DNA of 64,000 nt from Colwellia sp. 20A7 (GCF_009832865.1 NZ_CP047130.1:3410001-3474000), one strand, 5' to 3'. Counted from the stretch's first letter, positions 51,728 to 61,267 are shown. Translations and numbers: made by a program. The notes: generated by a model from the sequence alone, not told the origin.

Positions 51728-51738
51728 TATTTATGAGT

Positions 51739-52512
51739 TTAAATTGACTTTCTTGTAAACACTAAATCATTACCTTGAGTCAAATCACGACTGTATTGAT
51801 ATCCTGCTAAATCAAAGTCCTTTAGCTGCTCAACATCAGTGATTTGGTTTTGAATAATATAACGAGCCATTAAACCTCGCGCCCTTTTCGCATAAAAACT
51901 AATAATTTTATATTGGTCATTCTTCCAGTCTTTAAACTGTGGAGTGATGATCTTTGCATTCAATAACTTTTTATTAACGACTTTAAAATATTCATTAGAA
52001 GCTAAATTAATTAAAATATCGCTTTGTTGCTCGGCTAATACTTCATTTAATTGCTCTGTGATTATATTTCCCCAAAACTGATACAAGTTACTACCACGAC
52101 AGTTATCAAGTTTGGTTCCCATCTCTAATCTATATGCTTGCATTAAATCTAACGGTTTTAATAAACCGTATAGACCCGATAGAATACGCAAATGTTTTTG
52201 TGAAAAGTCAAAGTCAGCGTTATTAAATGAAGGAGCATCTAAACCACTATAGACATCGCCATTAAAAGCTAAGATAGCTTGACGTGCATTTTCGGTAGTA
52301 AATGGTTGGGACCATTCACCAAATCTTGCTGCGTTCAACCCTGCCAATTTATCACTTAACTTCATCAATGAGGCAATTTGATCTGAAGACAATTTAACAC
52401 AACGTTCAATTAATAGTTCGCTATGCTCTAGTAAGTTTGGTTGACTGATTTTCGTTGTTGCTAAAGGCGATTCGAAATCTAGTTTTTTTGCAGGAGAAAC
52501 AATAAGTAACAT
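51739..52512 (-). CDS. yaaA: peroxide stress protein YaaA (DUF328)
   Basis: The 257-residue protein begins [16 protein letters not shown] and contains LNAARFGEW and [16 protein letters not shown], landmarks of YaaA. The E. coli protein (258 residues) limits free iron and protects DNA during peroxide stress and has a DNA-binding fold. GGAAATGTT precedes the start. It is monocistronic, divergent from talB. Confidence 0.93.
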   Translation of the reverse strand: MLLIVSPAKKLDFESPLATTKISQPNLLEHSELLIERCVKLSSDQIASLMKLSDKLAGLNAARFGEWSQPFTTENARQAILAFNGDVYSGLDAPSFNNADFDFSQKHLRILSGLYGLLKPLDLMQAYRLEMGTKLDNCRGSNLYQFWGNIITEQLNEVLAEQQSDILINLASNEYFKVVNKKLLNAKIITPQFKDWKNDQYKIISFYAKRARGLMARYIIQNQITDVEQLKDFDLAGYQYSRDLTQGNDLVFTRKSI

Positions 52513-52734
52513 AACATTTCCGTTTCAATTATTTTATAAACATATTAAAGCAAACTATAACATAGCTTTAATTCAAGTAAGAAGTGGCATTTACACTAAA
52601 TAATAGTATCAGTATTAAAATGAGTAACAATTAAAGTATTTGGTATGTAAAAGGGGTACATTAACCGAATTTATGTAGTAATATTTAATTATACAAATCC
52701 ATTAATTAATTTTAGCAACCTATAGGTCGTATTC

Positions 52735-53703
52735 ATGACAAACATATCTTCTCAACTTGAACAATTAAAGCAAATGACCACTGTCGTTGCCGATACCGGT
52801 GATATTGAAGCTATAGCTAAATTTCAGCCACAAGATGCTACTACAAACCCATCTTTATTATTAAAAGCTGCGGCATTACCATTGTATAAAAATTTATTGT
52901 CAGACTCTGTTACTTGGGCAAAAAAACAATCAAATGATAAGAGTCAGCAAGTTATCGATGCTGCAGATAGATTATCTGTGTTAATTGGGTTAGAAATTTT
53001 AAAAACAGTCCCTGGCCGTATTTCTACAGAAGTAGATGCGCGACTATCGTTTGATACAAACGCATCAATTGCCAAAGCTCATAAATTAATAGCCATGTAT
53101 AATGAAGCAGGTATTAGTAATGATCGTATTCTAATTAAACTAGCGTCGACTTGGGAAGGAATTAAAGCAGCCGAGCAGCTTGAAAAAGAAGGCATTAATT
53201 GTAACTTAACGTTGCTCTTTAGCTTTGCACAAGCAAGAGCTTGTGCTGAAGCTGGTGTTTACCTTATATCTCCATTTGTGGGTCGTATTCTTGATTGGTT
53301 CAAAAAAGATACTGGTCGTACTGAATACCCTAGTGATGAAGATCCTGGTGTTATTTCTGTTACCGATATTTATAATTATTATAAGAGTAAAGGTTATAGC
53401 ACCGTTGTTATGGGTGCTAGCTTTAGAAATATAGGTGAGATTTTAGCACTGGCTGGTTGTGATAGATTAACTATTAGCCCTCAATTAATGGATGAATTAG
53501 CTAATAGCAATACTCATATTGAACAGAAGCTAAGTAGCAAAAATATCGACAAGACCCTTTCAGCTGAAGCACCATTGACTGAACAAGAGTGGCGCTGGGA
53601 AATGAATGACGATGCGATGGCAACTGAAAAGTTGAGCGAAGGTATTCGCAATTTTGCTATTGATCAAATTAAGCTTGAAAAACAATTAGCGCAAATGCTA
53701 TAA
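52735..53703 (+). CDS. talB: transaldolase
   Basis: The 322-residue protein has the class I aldolase pattern of transaldolase: [13 protein letters not shown] (about 34-46) and the Schiff-base Lys in [17 protein letters not shown] (about 133). It links the pentose phosphate pathway to glycolysis by moving a dihydroxyacetone unit. Length matches E. coli TalB (317). A strong terminator follows. Confidence 0.95.
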   Translation: MTNISSQLEQLKQMTTVVADTGDIEAIAKFQPQDATTNPSLLLKAAALPLYKNLLSDSVTWAKKQSNDKSQQVIDAADRLSVLIGLEILKTVPGRISTEVDARLSFDTNASIAKAHKLIAMYNEAGISNDRILIKLASTWEGIKAAEQLEKEGINCNLTLLFSFAQARACAEAGVYLISPFVGRILDWFKKDTGRTEYPSDEDPGVISVTDIYNYYKSKGYSTVVMGASFRNIGEILALAGCDRLTISPQLMDELANSNTHIEQKLSSKNIDKTLSAEAPLTEQEWRWEMNDDAMATEKLSEGIRNFAIDQIKLEKQLAQML

Positions 53704-53740
53704 AAAACTAATGGTTTAAACCAACAAATACGACTATTTT

Positions 53741-53775
53741 AAACGCATATTTTTATTAAAAAATGTGCGTTTTTT
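53741..53775 (+). terminator. talB terminator
   Basis: Arms AAACGCA and TGCGTTT, extended inside by T5/A5 pairing, are followed by a T run 38 bp after the talB stop. Confidence 0.85.
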
Positions 53776-53857
53776 ATTTTAAGCACTGAAAAAGTATGAT
53801 ATTAAAAAGATGCAATTGATCTATGTTTTTAAAGAAAATCTATTAAGGGATACTTTT

Positions 53858-54031
53858 ATGGATAATTTAAACCAAGTTTTAGCATCAGTTAGTCAACCTG
53901 CAAAAGGAAAAAGTGTAGCGACAAATAAAAGGAAGTGGCGTGAAATCGAACAATTAAGAGATAAATTTCAACTCGAAAAAGAATTACTAATATACGAGGG
54001 CTCTCTAGAGTATATGTTAGAGGAGTTTTAA
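53858..54031 (+). CDS. DUF3545 family small protein
   Basis: The 57-residue product MDNLNQVLASVSQPAKGKS... is highly charged and helical (KRKWREIEQLRDKFQLEKELL). It matches the small DUF3545 family of Vibrio and Alteromonadales, with unknown function. Start 53858 follows AAGGGA (53844-53849); an upstream frame start at 53810 has no such site. A terminator follows. Confidence 0.75.
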   Translation: MDNLNQVLASVSQPAKGKSVATNKRKWREIEQLRDKFQLEKELLIYEGSLEYMLEEF

Positions 54032-54060
54032 CCTAAGTTTCTATTAAAATTGTTGAATAT

Positions 54061-54085
54061 AAAAACCTGACCTAGTCAGGTTTTT
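54061..54085 (+). terminator. terminator after the DUF3545 gene
   Basis: A perfect stem (arms AAAAACCTGAC and GTCAGGTTTTT) with a 3-base loop starts 30 bp after the stop and ends in T5. Confidence 0.88.
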
Positions 54086-54196
54086 AATATTTAATTTCGC
54101 GACAAGTAGTTTCCTATCAAAATGATGATTGACAAAATTCAAACGAGCGTTTAACTTCTTAATAGTTTATTATTAAAAACGGCTAGTTACACTAAT

Positions 54197-54997
54197 ATGT
54201 CAAAAACACTTATTAACTTTGTTCACGCGAATGGTTTTCCTGCCGGCAGCTACCAAACACTATTTGATTACTTACCAGCACAATATCAGATCGTATCACA
54301 TGAGAAATATGGCCATGATGAACGATACCCTGTTGAAAACAACTGGCAACCCCTAGTGGATGAACTTATTAACTTTGTTAAGCAGCAACTAGTCATACAT
54401 AATCAAGAACAGGTGTTCAATGTAGGCCACTCATTTGGAGGAGTAATTGCTTTTATTGCCGCTTGCCAACAACCGGCATTATTCAAAGGTCTCATTATGT
54501 TAGATCCACCTGTAATAACTGGCGCTACTGCCTTTGGAATGAAACTTGTTAAGAACACTCGATTTATTGATAAATATAGTCCTTCGGGCAAATCAAAAAT
54601 AAGAAGAACACATTGGCCGTTAGGCACCGATGTTGCAAAGTTGTTCTCGAGTAAAAGGTTATTTAAAAATTTTGATGAACGCTGTTTAAACGATTATGTA
54701 AAACATGGCATTGTTGAGAGAAATGATCAATTAGAATTAGCTTTTTCGGCACAAGTAGAAACTGATATTTTCAGAAATTTGGCAGACAACTTATCAAGCT
54801 ATAAAGATAAGCTGAAAATACCCGCAACATTACTATATGCGGAGCAAACAGATGTATGTCCTCATCTATTTTTTAAGAAGTTTGCTAAATTAAATAAAAG
54901 TATTAATGTAACCACAACCCCAGGGAGCCATATGTTCCCCTTAGAGCAGCCTGAAAACACCGCAAAGCTAATAACAAGTATTATAGAGAACTCATAA
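54197..54997 (+). CDS. alpha/beta hydrolase
   Basis: The 266-residue protein has the nucleophile elbow GHSFGG (about 77-82, Ser79), the oxyanion strand NFVHANGFPAGSY near the start, and a C-terminal catalytic His in GSHMFPLE. The acid is probably in ADQ-like YAEQTDVCPHLF. The family includes esterases and C-C hydrolases; the substrate is unknown. It is a single gene without close partners. Confidence 0.82.
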   Translation: MSKTLINFVHANGFPAGSYQTLFDYLPAQYQIVSHEKYGHDERYPVENNWQPLVDELINFVKQQLVIHNQEQVFNVGHSFGGVIAFIAACQQPALFKGLIMLDPPVITGATAFGMKLVKNTRFIDKYSPSGKSKIRRTHWPLGTDVAKLFSSKRLFKNFDERCLNDYVKHGIVERNDQLELAFSAQVETDIFRNLADNLSSYKDKLKIPATLLYAEQTDVCPHLFFKKFAKLNKSINVTTTPGSHMFPLEQPENTAKLITSIIENS

Positions 54998-55066
54998 AGT
55001 AGAATAGTTTAATAAAGCAATTAACATATCAAAAAATTGACACTAGTAATTCAACCCTATTGCAGA

Positions 55067-55113
55067 AAGTTATTTTATTTAAAATAACTTTTCCATCAAA
55101 AAAAATAACTTTT
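55067..55113 (+). promoter_or_regulatory. possible activator sites upstream of the sigma-54 promoter
   Basis: A palindrome with 11-bp arms (AAGTTATTTTA and TAAAATAACTT, 55067-55090) is followed by a second copy of AAAATAACTTTT 21 bp further on (55102-55113). Exactly two helical turns separate the repeated half-sites, and they lie about 65-125 bp upstream of the promoter, where bacterial enhancer-binding proteins act. The palindrome could also terminate the preceding gene. Confidence 0.5.
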
Positions 55114-55177
55114 TTTATTATTTCATTTCAATGCTTTAAAATAAAACAACTTCAAATTCACGTGTCAAAAATTCAGT

Positions 55178-55192
55178 TGGCATAACATTTGC
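55178..55192 (+). promoter_or_regulatory. sigma-54 (-24/-12) promoter
   Basis: TGGCATAACATTTGC matches TGGCAYR-N4-TTGC at every defined position, with the correct GG to GC spacing. The predicted start is about 55204, leaving a 30-base leader to the ATG at 55235, with GAAGG before it. Only sigma-54 promoters have this pattern and spacing. Confidence 0.7.
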
Positions 55193-55234
55193 CTTTACAT
55201 AGTTATAAAGATTATTTTGCTATGAAGGTTTGTT

Positions 55235-55681
55235 ATGTACTATTTAAGTATACCCTATTTTAATTTACGCACTATTAAAAGTAGCGTCAGTGTAATGTTC
55301 TGCTTATTTCTATTTGCTTGTAGCACGACAGAAAGTATAAACAATAGTAGCTTTGTAGATAAACGTTATGACAATAGCCGAATGAATAAACACTTTTCTC
55401 ATACTCAATTTACACCTATCAATAAAAGTACAATCAAAAAAGCAATGAGTTCAGATCACGAGTTGATGATGTCAGTTTTGAATAGACCAATTACAGCAGA
55501 CCAAGCAATGATATTAGCCTTAAAACAAGAAAGAGCTAATTATGGTCCATATTTTTCTAATTATACCGTTAGAATAAGAGGTGATAGAAATTCAGATACA
55601 ACGAATGTTAGAACTGAAAATATATATACTCAACTTATATCACAAGATATCAATGCTATTGATATTAGTGCGCCTAACTAA
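55235..55681 (+). CDS. hypothetical lipoprotein under a sigma-54 promoter
   Basis: The 148-residue product has a signal ending FCLFLFAC, so it should be lipidated at Cys29. The remainder is polar with no recognised domain (KAMSSDHELMMSVLNRPI near the middle; Tyr/Asn-rich C-terminus). GAAGG stands 7 bases before the ATG. It has no operon partner. Function unknown; regulation suggests a specific stress or nutrient state, or flagellar or surface control. Confidence 0.65.
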   Translation: MYYLSIPYFNLRTIKSSVSVMFCLFLFACSTTESINNSSFVDKRYDNSRMNKHFSHTQFTPINKSTIKKAMSSDHELMMSVLNRPITADQAMILALKQERANYGPYFSNYTVRIRGDRNSDTTNVRTENIYTQLISQDINAIDISAPN

Positions 55682-55760
55682 ATCTACAACTGATCACAAT
55701 TTTGGCATCCAGTAAAATCAATTAAACAATCTTTAATGTACACAATAATATCAAGGGTTT

Positions 55761-56633
55761 TTAACTTATATCTCCTGACCAATCGAGTATATTAAAAATG
55801 TACTGCCATTGCTCATCAAATGCCGCATCAATGCTTACTTGTTCACGCGTAATAGGATGAATAAAACTTAATGATTTGGCGATAAGCATTAAACGCTTAA
55901 AACCAAAGTGATCAATAAAAAATGGATTTTGTTTATTATCTCCATAATTTATGTCTCCAATTATTGGATGACGTAAATGTGCAAGGTGACGCCTAATTTG
56001 ATGTCTTCGCCCAGTAATAGGCATTAGCTTCACTAGAGAATACCGAACACTATCAAACTTCCCTAATGAAATAGGTAAGCTTGCTTTTTTTATTACACGA
56101 TAATTAGTTTTTGCCAATTGAGCTGGTTTGTCACGACTGACATTTTTGTCACCAAGTTTATCAAGTTTTTCCTTGAGTGCATGATCTATCAAGATATCAT
56201 GGTCTGTCATTAGTAAATGCCCACGTACTAAAGCAAAATAAGTTTTTGTTAACTCTGTATTCGTATACGCTTCTTCTTGCTCATTTATATCAGTGCTCAT
56301 CTCATTTGATTTATTAGCAAAAGCTGTATTCATTTTTTGCGCAACCTCTTTTGTTAAAGCAAATAACAAAACACCTGATGTTGGCCTATCTAACCTGTGT
56401 ACAGGATAAACGTACTTACCTATTTGATCTCGAACTAACTGTAAAGCAAAATAGATTTCATTTTTGTCCATAAAACTACGATGAACAAATAAGCCTGCTG
56501 GTTTATCAACAGCAACGAGGTATTCATCTTGGTAGAGAATAGTTAATATAGGTTTTTCATCGTTTATTTCAGAAACTGGATTATTAAGTTGGAAAGACAT
56601 AGTCACATTTAAAATTTTGCTAGATAACTCCAT
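55761..56633 (-). CDS. truC: TruC-type tRNA pseudouridine-65 synthase
   Basis: The product (290 residues from 56633; 279 from the ATG at 56600) has the RluA core with YPVHRLDRPTSGVLLFAL (catalytic Asp) and the TGRRHQIRRHLAHLRHPIIGD motif found in TruC. It modifies uridine 65 of tRNA-Ile/Asp. 56633 is chosen for a nearby AGAGAT; the start is uncertain. The DUF3549 gene diverges 60 bp away, as in Vibrio. Confidence 0.87.
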   Translation of the reverse strand: MELSSKILNVTMSFQLNNPVSEINDEKPILTILYQDEYLVAVDKPAGLFVHRSFMDKNEIYFALQLVRDQIGKYVYPVHRLDRPTSGVLLFALTKEVAQKMNTAFANKSNEMSTDINEQEEAYTNTELTKTYFALVRGHLLMTDHDILIDHALKEKLDKLGDKNVSRDKPAQLAKTNYRVIKKASLPISLGKFDSVRYSLVKLMPITGRRHQIRRHLAHLRHPIIGDINYGDNKQNPFFIDHFGFKRLMLIAKSLSFIHPITREQVSIDAAFDEQWQYIFNILDWSGDIS

Positions 56634-56692
56634 TATCTCTATAATGGCGAGCAGACTCAATCCTTCTTTACTTTGGTTTACTAATTCTCCTT

Positions 56693-57745
56693 ATGAATAC
56701 TATAGACACTATTTCACAGCTTTTGCATTCATCAAACTCTCAATTTCGTCTTTATGATATTGGCCGAAAAATAGAAAAAATCTCAAAAGAACAATTTGAA
56801 AAAATTGAACGTAATCAAATACCATACCCAACACCTTCTCAAGGTCACGCATGTATTGCCATTGCTTTCTGGCAAAAGAAATCACCTCAGCCTTTTTTAT
56901 GGTTATTAAAATTCCCTCTTGATGAACGTGGATTACTGAATCAAGGAGCTAGAAATCACTTTATTGCAATAATCATTGAAGCACTTGGTAGTGATCTAAT
57001 GCAAGATGCAAATGAAAAACAAGAAGAGTTACTAAAGAGTAACCCTTACCTTTTCACACCTGCACAGTACAAGTTAGCCACATTAAACAGTAAAATTAAC
57101 TTTGAACTAAAGCAGAAACCTAGTGAATATTTATCACCATTTTTAACATATCTTTCTGATGAAGGTGACTGGGATAATTGGCAGATAGTTGGCGTACAGG
57201 GTATTACTGACTTTTCAGTTCGCATCAAAGAGAAAGAAAACAGTAGAAAATTAATTAATGCGCTACCTCACCTTCCTAATGAAGTATTGTTTCCGCTATG
57301 TGGTGCATTAGAGAATGAAGATTTACCTGTAGAATTAATTGATACTTTACTAGATTTACTAGAAAAAAACCTGGAGTTAATGAGGGGACATAACGAAAAT
57401 AATGATAACCTTCTTCAAACCCAACAATATTTACTTCGTAGTTTAGCTAGTAATTGTCATCATATTCACGTTGAAAAATTTATTAACACACTGCTAGCAC
57501 AAGATAATATCGCTGCTGAGTTATTAATTACACTTTCTGGTCGATGTTGGACTGCGCTTAGTGGCCCTAAAAAATTAATTGCATATTTTGAGCATCTCAT
57601 CGCGTGTGAAGATCAGGCTCTATTTAATAGTATATTTAAAGACTTGGTAGCAATACCATCAATTCGCCCAATAGTTTTTGAGTGTATGCGCTCACCTAAT
57701 CGAAGCAATGCTCTATCGCAGGCTATTGGCCAACTATTTAACTAA
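56693..57745 (+). CDS. DUF3549 family protein
   Basis: The 350-residue cytoplasmic protein starts MNTIDTISQLLHSSNSQFRLYDIGRKIEKIS and matches DUF3549, common in Vibrio, Shewanella and Colwellia next to truC and DUF3301. It is all-helical in the C-terminal half. Function unknown. It is probably cotranscribed with the next two genes (gaps of 43 and 48 bp). Confidence 0.82.
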   Translation: MNTIDTISQLLHSSNSQFRLYDIGRKIEKISKEQFEKIERNQIPYPTPSQGHACIAIAFWQKKSPQPFLWLLKFPLDERGLLNQGARNHFIAIIIEALGSDLMQDANEKQEELLKSNPYLFTPAQYKLATLNSKINFELKQKPSEYLSPFLTYLSDEGDWDNWQIVGVQGITDFSVRIKEKENSRKLINALPHLPNEVLFPLCGALENEDLPVELIDTLLDLLEKNLELMRGHNENNDNLLQTQQYLLRSLASNCHHIHVEKFINTLLAQDNIAAELLITLSGRCWTALSGPKKLIAYFEHLIACEDQALFNSIFKDLVAIPSIRPIVFECMRSPNRSNALSQAIGQLFN

Positions 57746-57788
57746 AGCCTTTTGTTAGGCTTTACTATTCAAGGTATATCTACACACT

Positions 57789-58088
57789 ATGGAAAATATT
57801 TACTATTTATTAGTTGTCTGTTTGGTTTTTTGGTATTTTATTTACTTGAGAAAAGTATCTGAAGCGGCGCTTATTCATGCAAATCGATATTGTGAACAAA
57901 GCCAGTTACAATTTATTGCTATTGCAAGACGTTCAAGCCGGTTAACATTCAACAAGAAACATGGTCTTGTGTGGTTCAGCTTGTTTGATATAGAGTTTAG
58001 CGGCGACGGAGAGTCCAGTAATCATGCTACATTGAGTTTATATGGATTAAAATTGGATAATGTTGATGTTCCTCCTTATCGAGTTTAA
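57789..58088 (+). CDS. DUF3301 family membrane-anchored protein
   Basis: The 99-residue product has one N-terminal helix (MENIYYLLVVCLVFWYFIYL) and a basic soluble part (CEQSQLQFIAIARRSSRL) typical of DUF3301. It occurs next to DUF3549 in related genomes. Function unknown. Confidence 0.82.
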   Translation: MENIYYLLVVCLVFWYFIYLRKVSEAALIHANRYCEQSQLQFIAIARRSSRLTFNKKHGLVWFSLFDIEFSGDGESSNHATLSLYGLKLDNVDVPPYRV

Positions 58089-58136
58089 TAAAATTAATAA
58101 TTTTCAATGCCAGATTTAATTATATAGGAAGTTATA

Positions 58137-59282
58137 GTGCAGTTTTTAAAGTCACTTTTTTGTTTACACGGTTTTGATAATAGAACACGTTTTTTTGCGA
58201 TATCTAGTGGAGTTTATGTTTTATTTAGCATGCTAGCTTCAGCTTTAACCAATAGTATCTTTATCTCTTTAATGCTTTTGGTAGTTTTTTCGATAATACT
58301 TGGGTTAACAAGCTTACGTCGCTTACATGATGCGAAGTTCAATAAAAAATGGTTCTTTGCACCAAGCTTAACTTTTACCTTAACAGGTATTATTATTATT
58401 TTATCAGAGCAAAGTAGTAGTTATTATTTACTCATTATTCCTACGCTTTGCACTGCGATTTTGCTAACTTACCAAAGCCATACCAAAAAAAAATATATCC
58501 TAGGTTATTATGGCCCTGTTGATATGAGCGAATATCAGCAAGATAATAACCAGAGTAAACAATCACAATATCGTATTGAACCTACGCTGGTTAGTAAGAA
58601 TACAACCAATTATTATTACTCGGAAGATGATGATATTCAGACTTTCAATCAGACAAGTAAAACTGAAAATAATGATCATTCACAAAACCAGAATAGATCT
58701 GACAAAGAAACAGATATTGGTGAGTTGATTCGATTAAATCTATTGAATAATAGAAAAGCGCAATTAATTATTGTGGCTGTAATTGGAATAACATTAATTG
58801 GTGTTACTACCTCATGGCTAATAAATTACTTAGACTCTTCAGATGACGCCGTAATAAAAGAAGATGATAATAAGCCAAAAAACAGTACTTTTTCTTCTAT
58901 TTTAAGAAATCATCCTCTCCCTATGCCGGATAATTATACGTTATATTTATCAGACCACTCAGGAATTAGCATCAATTGGCAAGCTGATGAGGTTGAAACA
59001 TCGCTTTTATGGTCGCAACAAACTGCCCAAGGTGACACAAGCTGTAAAGAAATTAGTTTTAATAAAGGGACACCAATACGAACCTTGTCGGTTCAAGTGG
59101 AAAAAAGTGATGGTATTAATACTAGCTATTTTGCTAATTTCTCCCCTCTTGATAGTCAAGAGCTTATTCAAGCTTTAGCATTTCGTGGTGATTTTACTTT
59201 ATGTGGTTATAATTTTTCTTTGAAAGGTAGTCAAGCTGCATTAGCAACAAATAAACAGTATGCCCAATGGGTTGAATACTAA
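58137..59282 (+). CDS. membrane protein with DUF805-like N-terminus and novel C-terminal domain
   Basis: The 381-residue protein starts at GTG 58137 behind AGGAAG. Residues 1-115 have four helices and SLRRLHDAKFNKKWFF, resembling DUF805. A Gln/Asn/Ser-rich linker (about 135-200), another helix (about 205-225) and a periplasmic domain of about 140 residues with two or three Cys follow. The combination is unusual. Function unknown. Confidence 0.6.
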   Translation: MQFLKSLFCLHGFDNRTRFFAISSGVYVLFSMLASALTNSIFISLMLLVVFSIILGLTSLRRLHDAKFNKKWFFAPSLTFTLTGIIIILSEQSSSYYLLIIPTLCTAILLTYQSHTKKKYILGYYGPVDMSEYQQDNNQSKQSQYRIEPTLVSKNTTNYYYSEDDDIQTFNQTSKTENNDHSQNQNRSDKETDIGELIRLNLLNNRKAQLIIVAVIGITLIGVTTSWLINYLDSSDDAVIKEDDNKPKNSTFSSILRNHPLPMPDNYTLYLSDHSGISINWQADEVETSLLWSQQTAQGDTSCKEISFNKGTPIRTLSVQVEKSDGINTSYFANFSPLDSQELIQALAFRGDFTLCGYNFSLKGSQAALATNKQYAQWVEY

Positions 59283-59342
59283 AGCTAATACAATATAAAA
59301 GTATCTTATTAGGTCGATTTTTTGATTACTTATAGCGCTTGA

Positions 59343-59750
59343 TTAAAACTGAAAGCCTATTCCTTTATCAAATAGTTGTTCATAGATACTTTTTATTGCG
59401 ATAGCATTATCAGTTAATGAATCATCTAATTTACTGCGTTTTTCAAATCCTAAATCACTAATTTGATAATAATAATCTGCATGTAAACCACTTACTTCAA
59501 GACATGCTTTAGTGCAAGATAAGTCACAACCATCAATAGCAATAATTGGCCGTCCAGAATTGGCCAACGCCATAATGGGGATAACTTTCCCTGCCACACC
59601 TGAAACACACGACATTTCAGCGATACCATCATCATCAAGATTTAATGATATATTATGAGCCATTTCAGCTAAATTAGAACAACCAGAGCAGGCATATACT
59701 ATAGGTTTACCCTGTTTAGTAATTTTGCTATTTTTTATATTATCTGACAC
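59343..59750 (-). CDS. DGC-domain putative zinc-binding protein
   Basis: The 135-residue product matches the DGC family (named for a conserved Asp-Gly-Cys): CSGCSNLAEMAH, MSCVSGVAG, IDGCDLSCTKACLE. Four or more conserved Cys suggest metal binding. It starts at GTG 59750, 9 bases after AAGGAG. A perfect FNR site lies upstream (59856-59869), which suggests anaerobic induction. Function unknown. Confidence 0.8.
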   Translation of the reverse strand: MSDNIKNSKITKQGKPIVYACSGCSNLAEMAHNISLNLDDDGIAEMSCVSGVAGKVIPIMALANSGRPIIAIDGCDLSCTKACLEVSGLHADYYYQISDLGFEKRSKLDDSLTDNAIAIKSIYEQLFDKGIGFQF

Positions 59751-59828
59751 GGAACTAATCTCCTTGCTTAGAAATGATAGCGGCTATTATATGATTGGTC
59801 TATACATCATATAAAACGTAACTTCCTG

Positions 59829-59869
59829 ATTCTAACAAGGCCAAAAAAGTTGGTTTTGATTTATATCAA
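59829..59869 (-). promoter_or_regulatory. FNR-type class II promoter of the DGC gene
   Basis: TTGATTTATATCAA (59856-59869) is a perfect TTGAT-N4-ATCAA site. On the minus strand TAGAAT (59834-59829) fits a -10 box; with a start near 59822 the FNR site is centred at about -41, the standard class II position. No gene reads the other way. Confidence 0.7.
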
Positions 59870-60367
59870 CCTTTAGACCAATCAATTAAGAATTAATCTA
59901 TTTAACCTGATTTTGGCAAAGATAATTTTGATTAATTGGAATACGGAATAATATTATTACAACGGATGTTCTAGTTTGAGAGCTTTCTTTGGTTCAAGAT
60001 AAATTAAACACTTAAGTAAGGAAGAAAAACGTTACTATGCAGATAAACGTACGAACCGAACGTTCTCCGTAAGTAGCCTTTTTTTGATGAGGCTTTCTTC
60101 ATTGTTATTAATATTTGTATTTATACCAAATTGACTAAGTTATTGCTCAGTCAATTAAGAACAGAAGGTATAAGTAGGCATTAGAACAAGCCTTAAAGCA
60201 TTTATTAAGCTTAACCACTTTACTTATACCTGAATGAGTACTTAAAAGCTTAGAGCTTAGTTACAAGCTTTTATTAAAGCTCTAACTTATTATTCTCAAA
60301 ATATCATCTTGCGTCATAGATCTAATCTTAATCAATGAGATCTATGAAAAAATGTTTACTTTTTAGG
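59870..60367. other. intergenic region with nested inverted repeats
   Basis: AATTGACT (60128-60135) pairs with AGTCAATT (60146-60153). GGTATAAGTA (60168 region) pairs with TACTTATACC (60222-60231 region), flanking ~45 bp. TATACC motifs occur at both outer ends. This resembles a small MITE, but no target duplication is evident. An 11-codon ORF with an AAGGAAG upstream lies at 60036-60071; I do not call it a gene. Confidence 0.4.
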
Positions 60368-61126
60368 TTACTTATAAATATCTTCTGGTTTTAGCTTTAG
60401 AACCTGGCGAGATGACTTCTCTGAATTACCTTTACTATTAGGGTTTTCATATATAGCACTAGCATTCGGTCTTGCGCCATCAACCCATGTCTCATTGCTT
60501 TTATCTTTAGCTTTAAGGTTATTACTTGAGGTATTGTTATTTTGTGGTCTTCCCTTTTGAGGTTTATTAGCTGAAGAGGTATTGTTATTTTGTGGTCTGC
60601 CCTTTTGAGGCTTATTACCTGAAGAGGTATTATTATCTGGATTATGCTTTTCAATTTTTCCAGTTCTAGCAACATGATGTTTTTTATCAATTGCTTGTAA
60701 TAAATTACGTAAAACTTGATCTTTACATTCTCTATAATGTTGATGATCTGTTCTTCTTGAAAAAGCACTTAATTCAGGTTTGTTTAGACGAAAATCAACA
60801 CTTGCTAGTAATTCAATTAATTCTTCAGCTTTCAAATTAAGCGCAATTTTTAATTTAGTAAGTACAACATTATTAGTTAAACGTTTTTCAGGGGTTGCCG
60901 GAGGCCCTTCTTTTTTACCACGTTTTTCATTGATAAAACCATTTAAAAATGAAGCTAACTCTACATCTTGGCAGCTTACAAAGTCTGCATCATTATCTTT
61001 TTTTAACCATTGACTAACTTGCTCTCTTGTAACGATCAGCCCTGCTGATGAAAAAATCGCAATCATCTGTTTATCATTATAATTAAAGGTGTAGCGTAAG
61101 CGACGTAGAACATCATTATTGTTCAA
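60368..61126 (-). CDS. yehS: YehS-like protein (two DUF1456 domains) with repetitive basic tail
   Basis: The 252-residue product starts at TTG 61126 behind AGGA. It has two DUF1456 repeats (about 4-65 and 86-145: VLRRLRYTFNYNDKQM and VLTKLKIALNLKAEEL). After residue 160 it adds a tail with two identical 16-residue repeats (NNTSSxNKPQKGRPQN, 165-196) that contain KGRP, similar to AT-hooks. E. coli YehS (156 residues) ends before this tail. Function unknown. Confidence 0.78.
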   Translation of the reverse strand: MNNNDVLRRLRYTFNYNDKQMIAIFSSAGLIVTREQVSQWLKKDNDADFVSCQDVELASFLNGFINEKRGKKEGPPATPEKRLTNNVVLTKLKIALNLKAEELIELLASVDFRLNKPELSAFSRRTDHQHYRECKDQVLRNLLQAIDKKHHVARTGKIEKHNPDNNTSSGNKPQKGRPQNNNTSSANKPQKGRPQNNNTSSNNLKAKDKSNETWVDGARPNASAIYENPNSKGNSEKSSRQVLKLKPEDIYK

Positions 61127-61267
61127 AGCATTTCCTAATAAAAAAGTGTGAATACACGGTACGAGATAAATCTATTTTAGCAGTTTTTACTGTTTATTAA
61201 AATCTAGATCTATTAGTAGTTAAACTAAAAAATATACCTATTAAAATAAACCAAATAATAGTCATAA

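Noticed and set aside
60036..60071. Eleven-codon ORF with an upstream AAGGAAG
   Set aside because: Spacing to the ATG is too long, no downstream gene on that strand, no further support.
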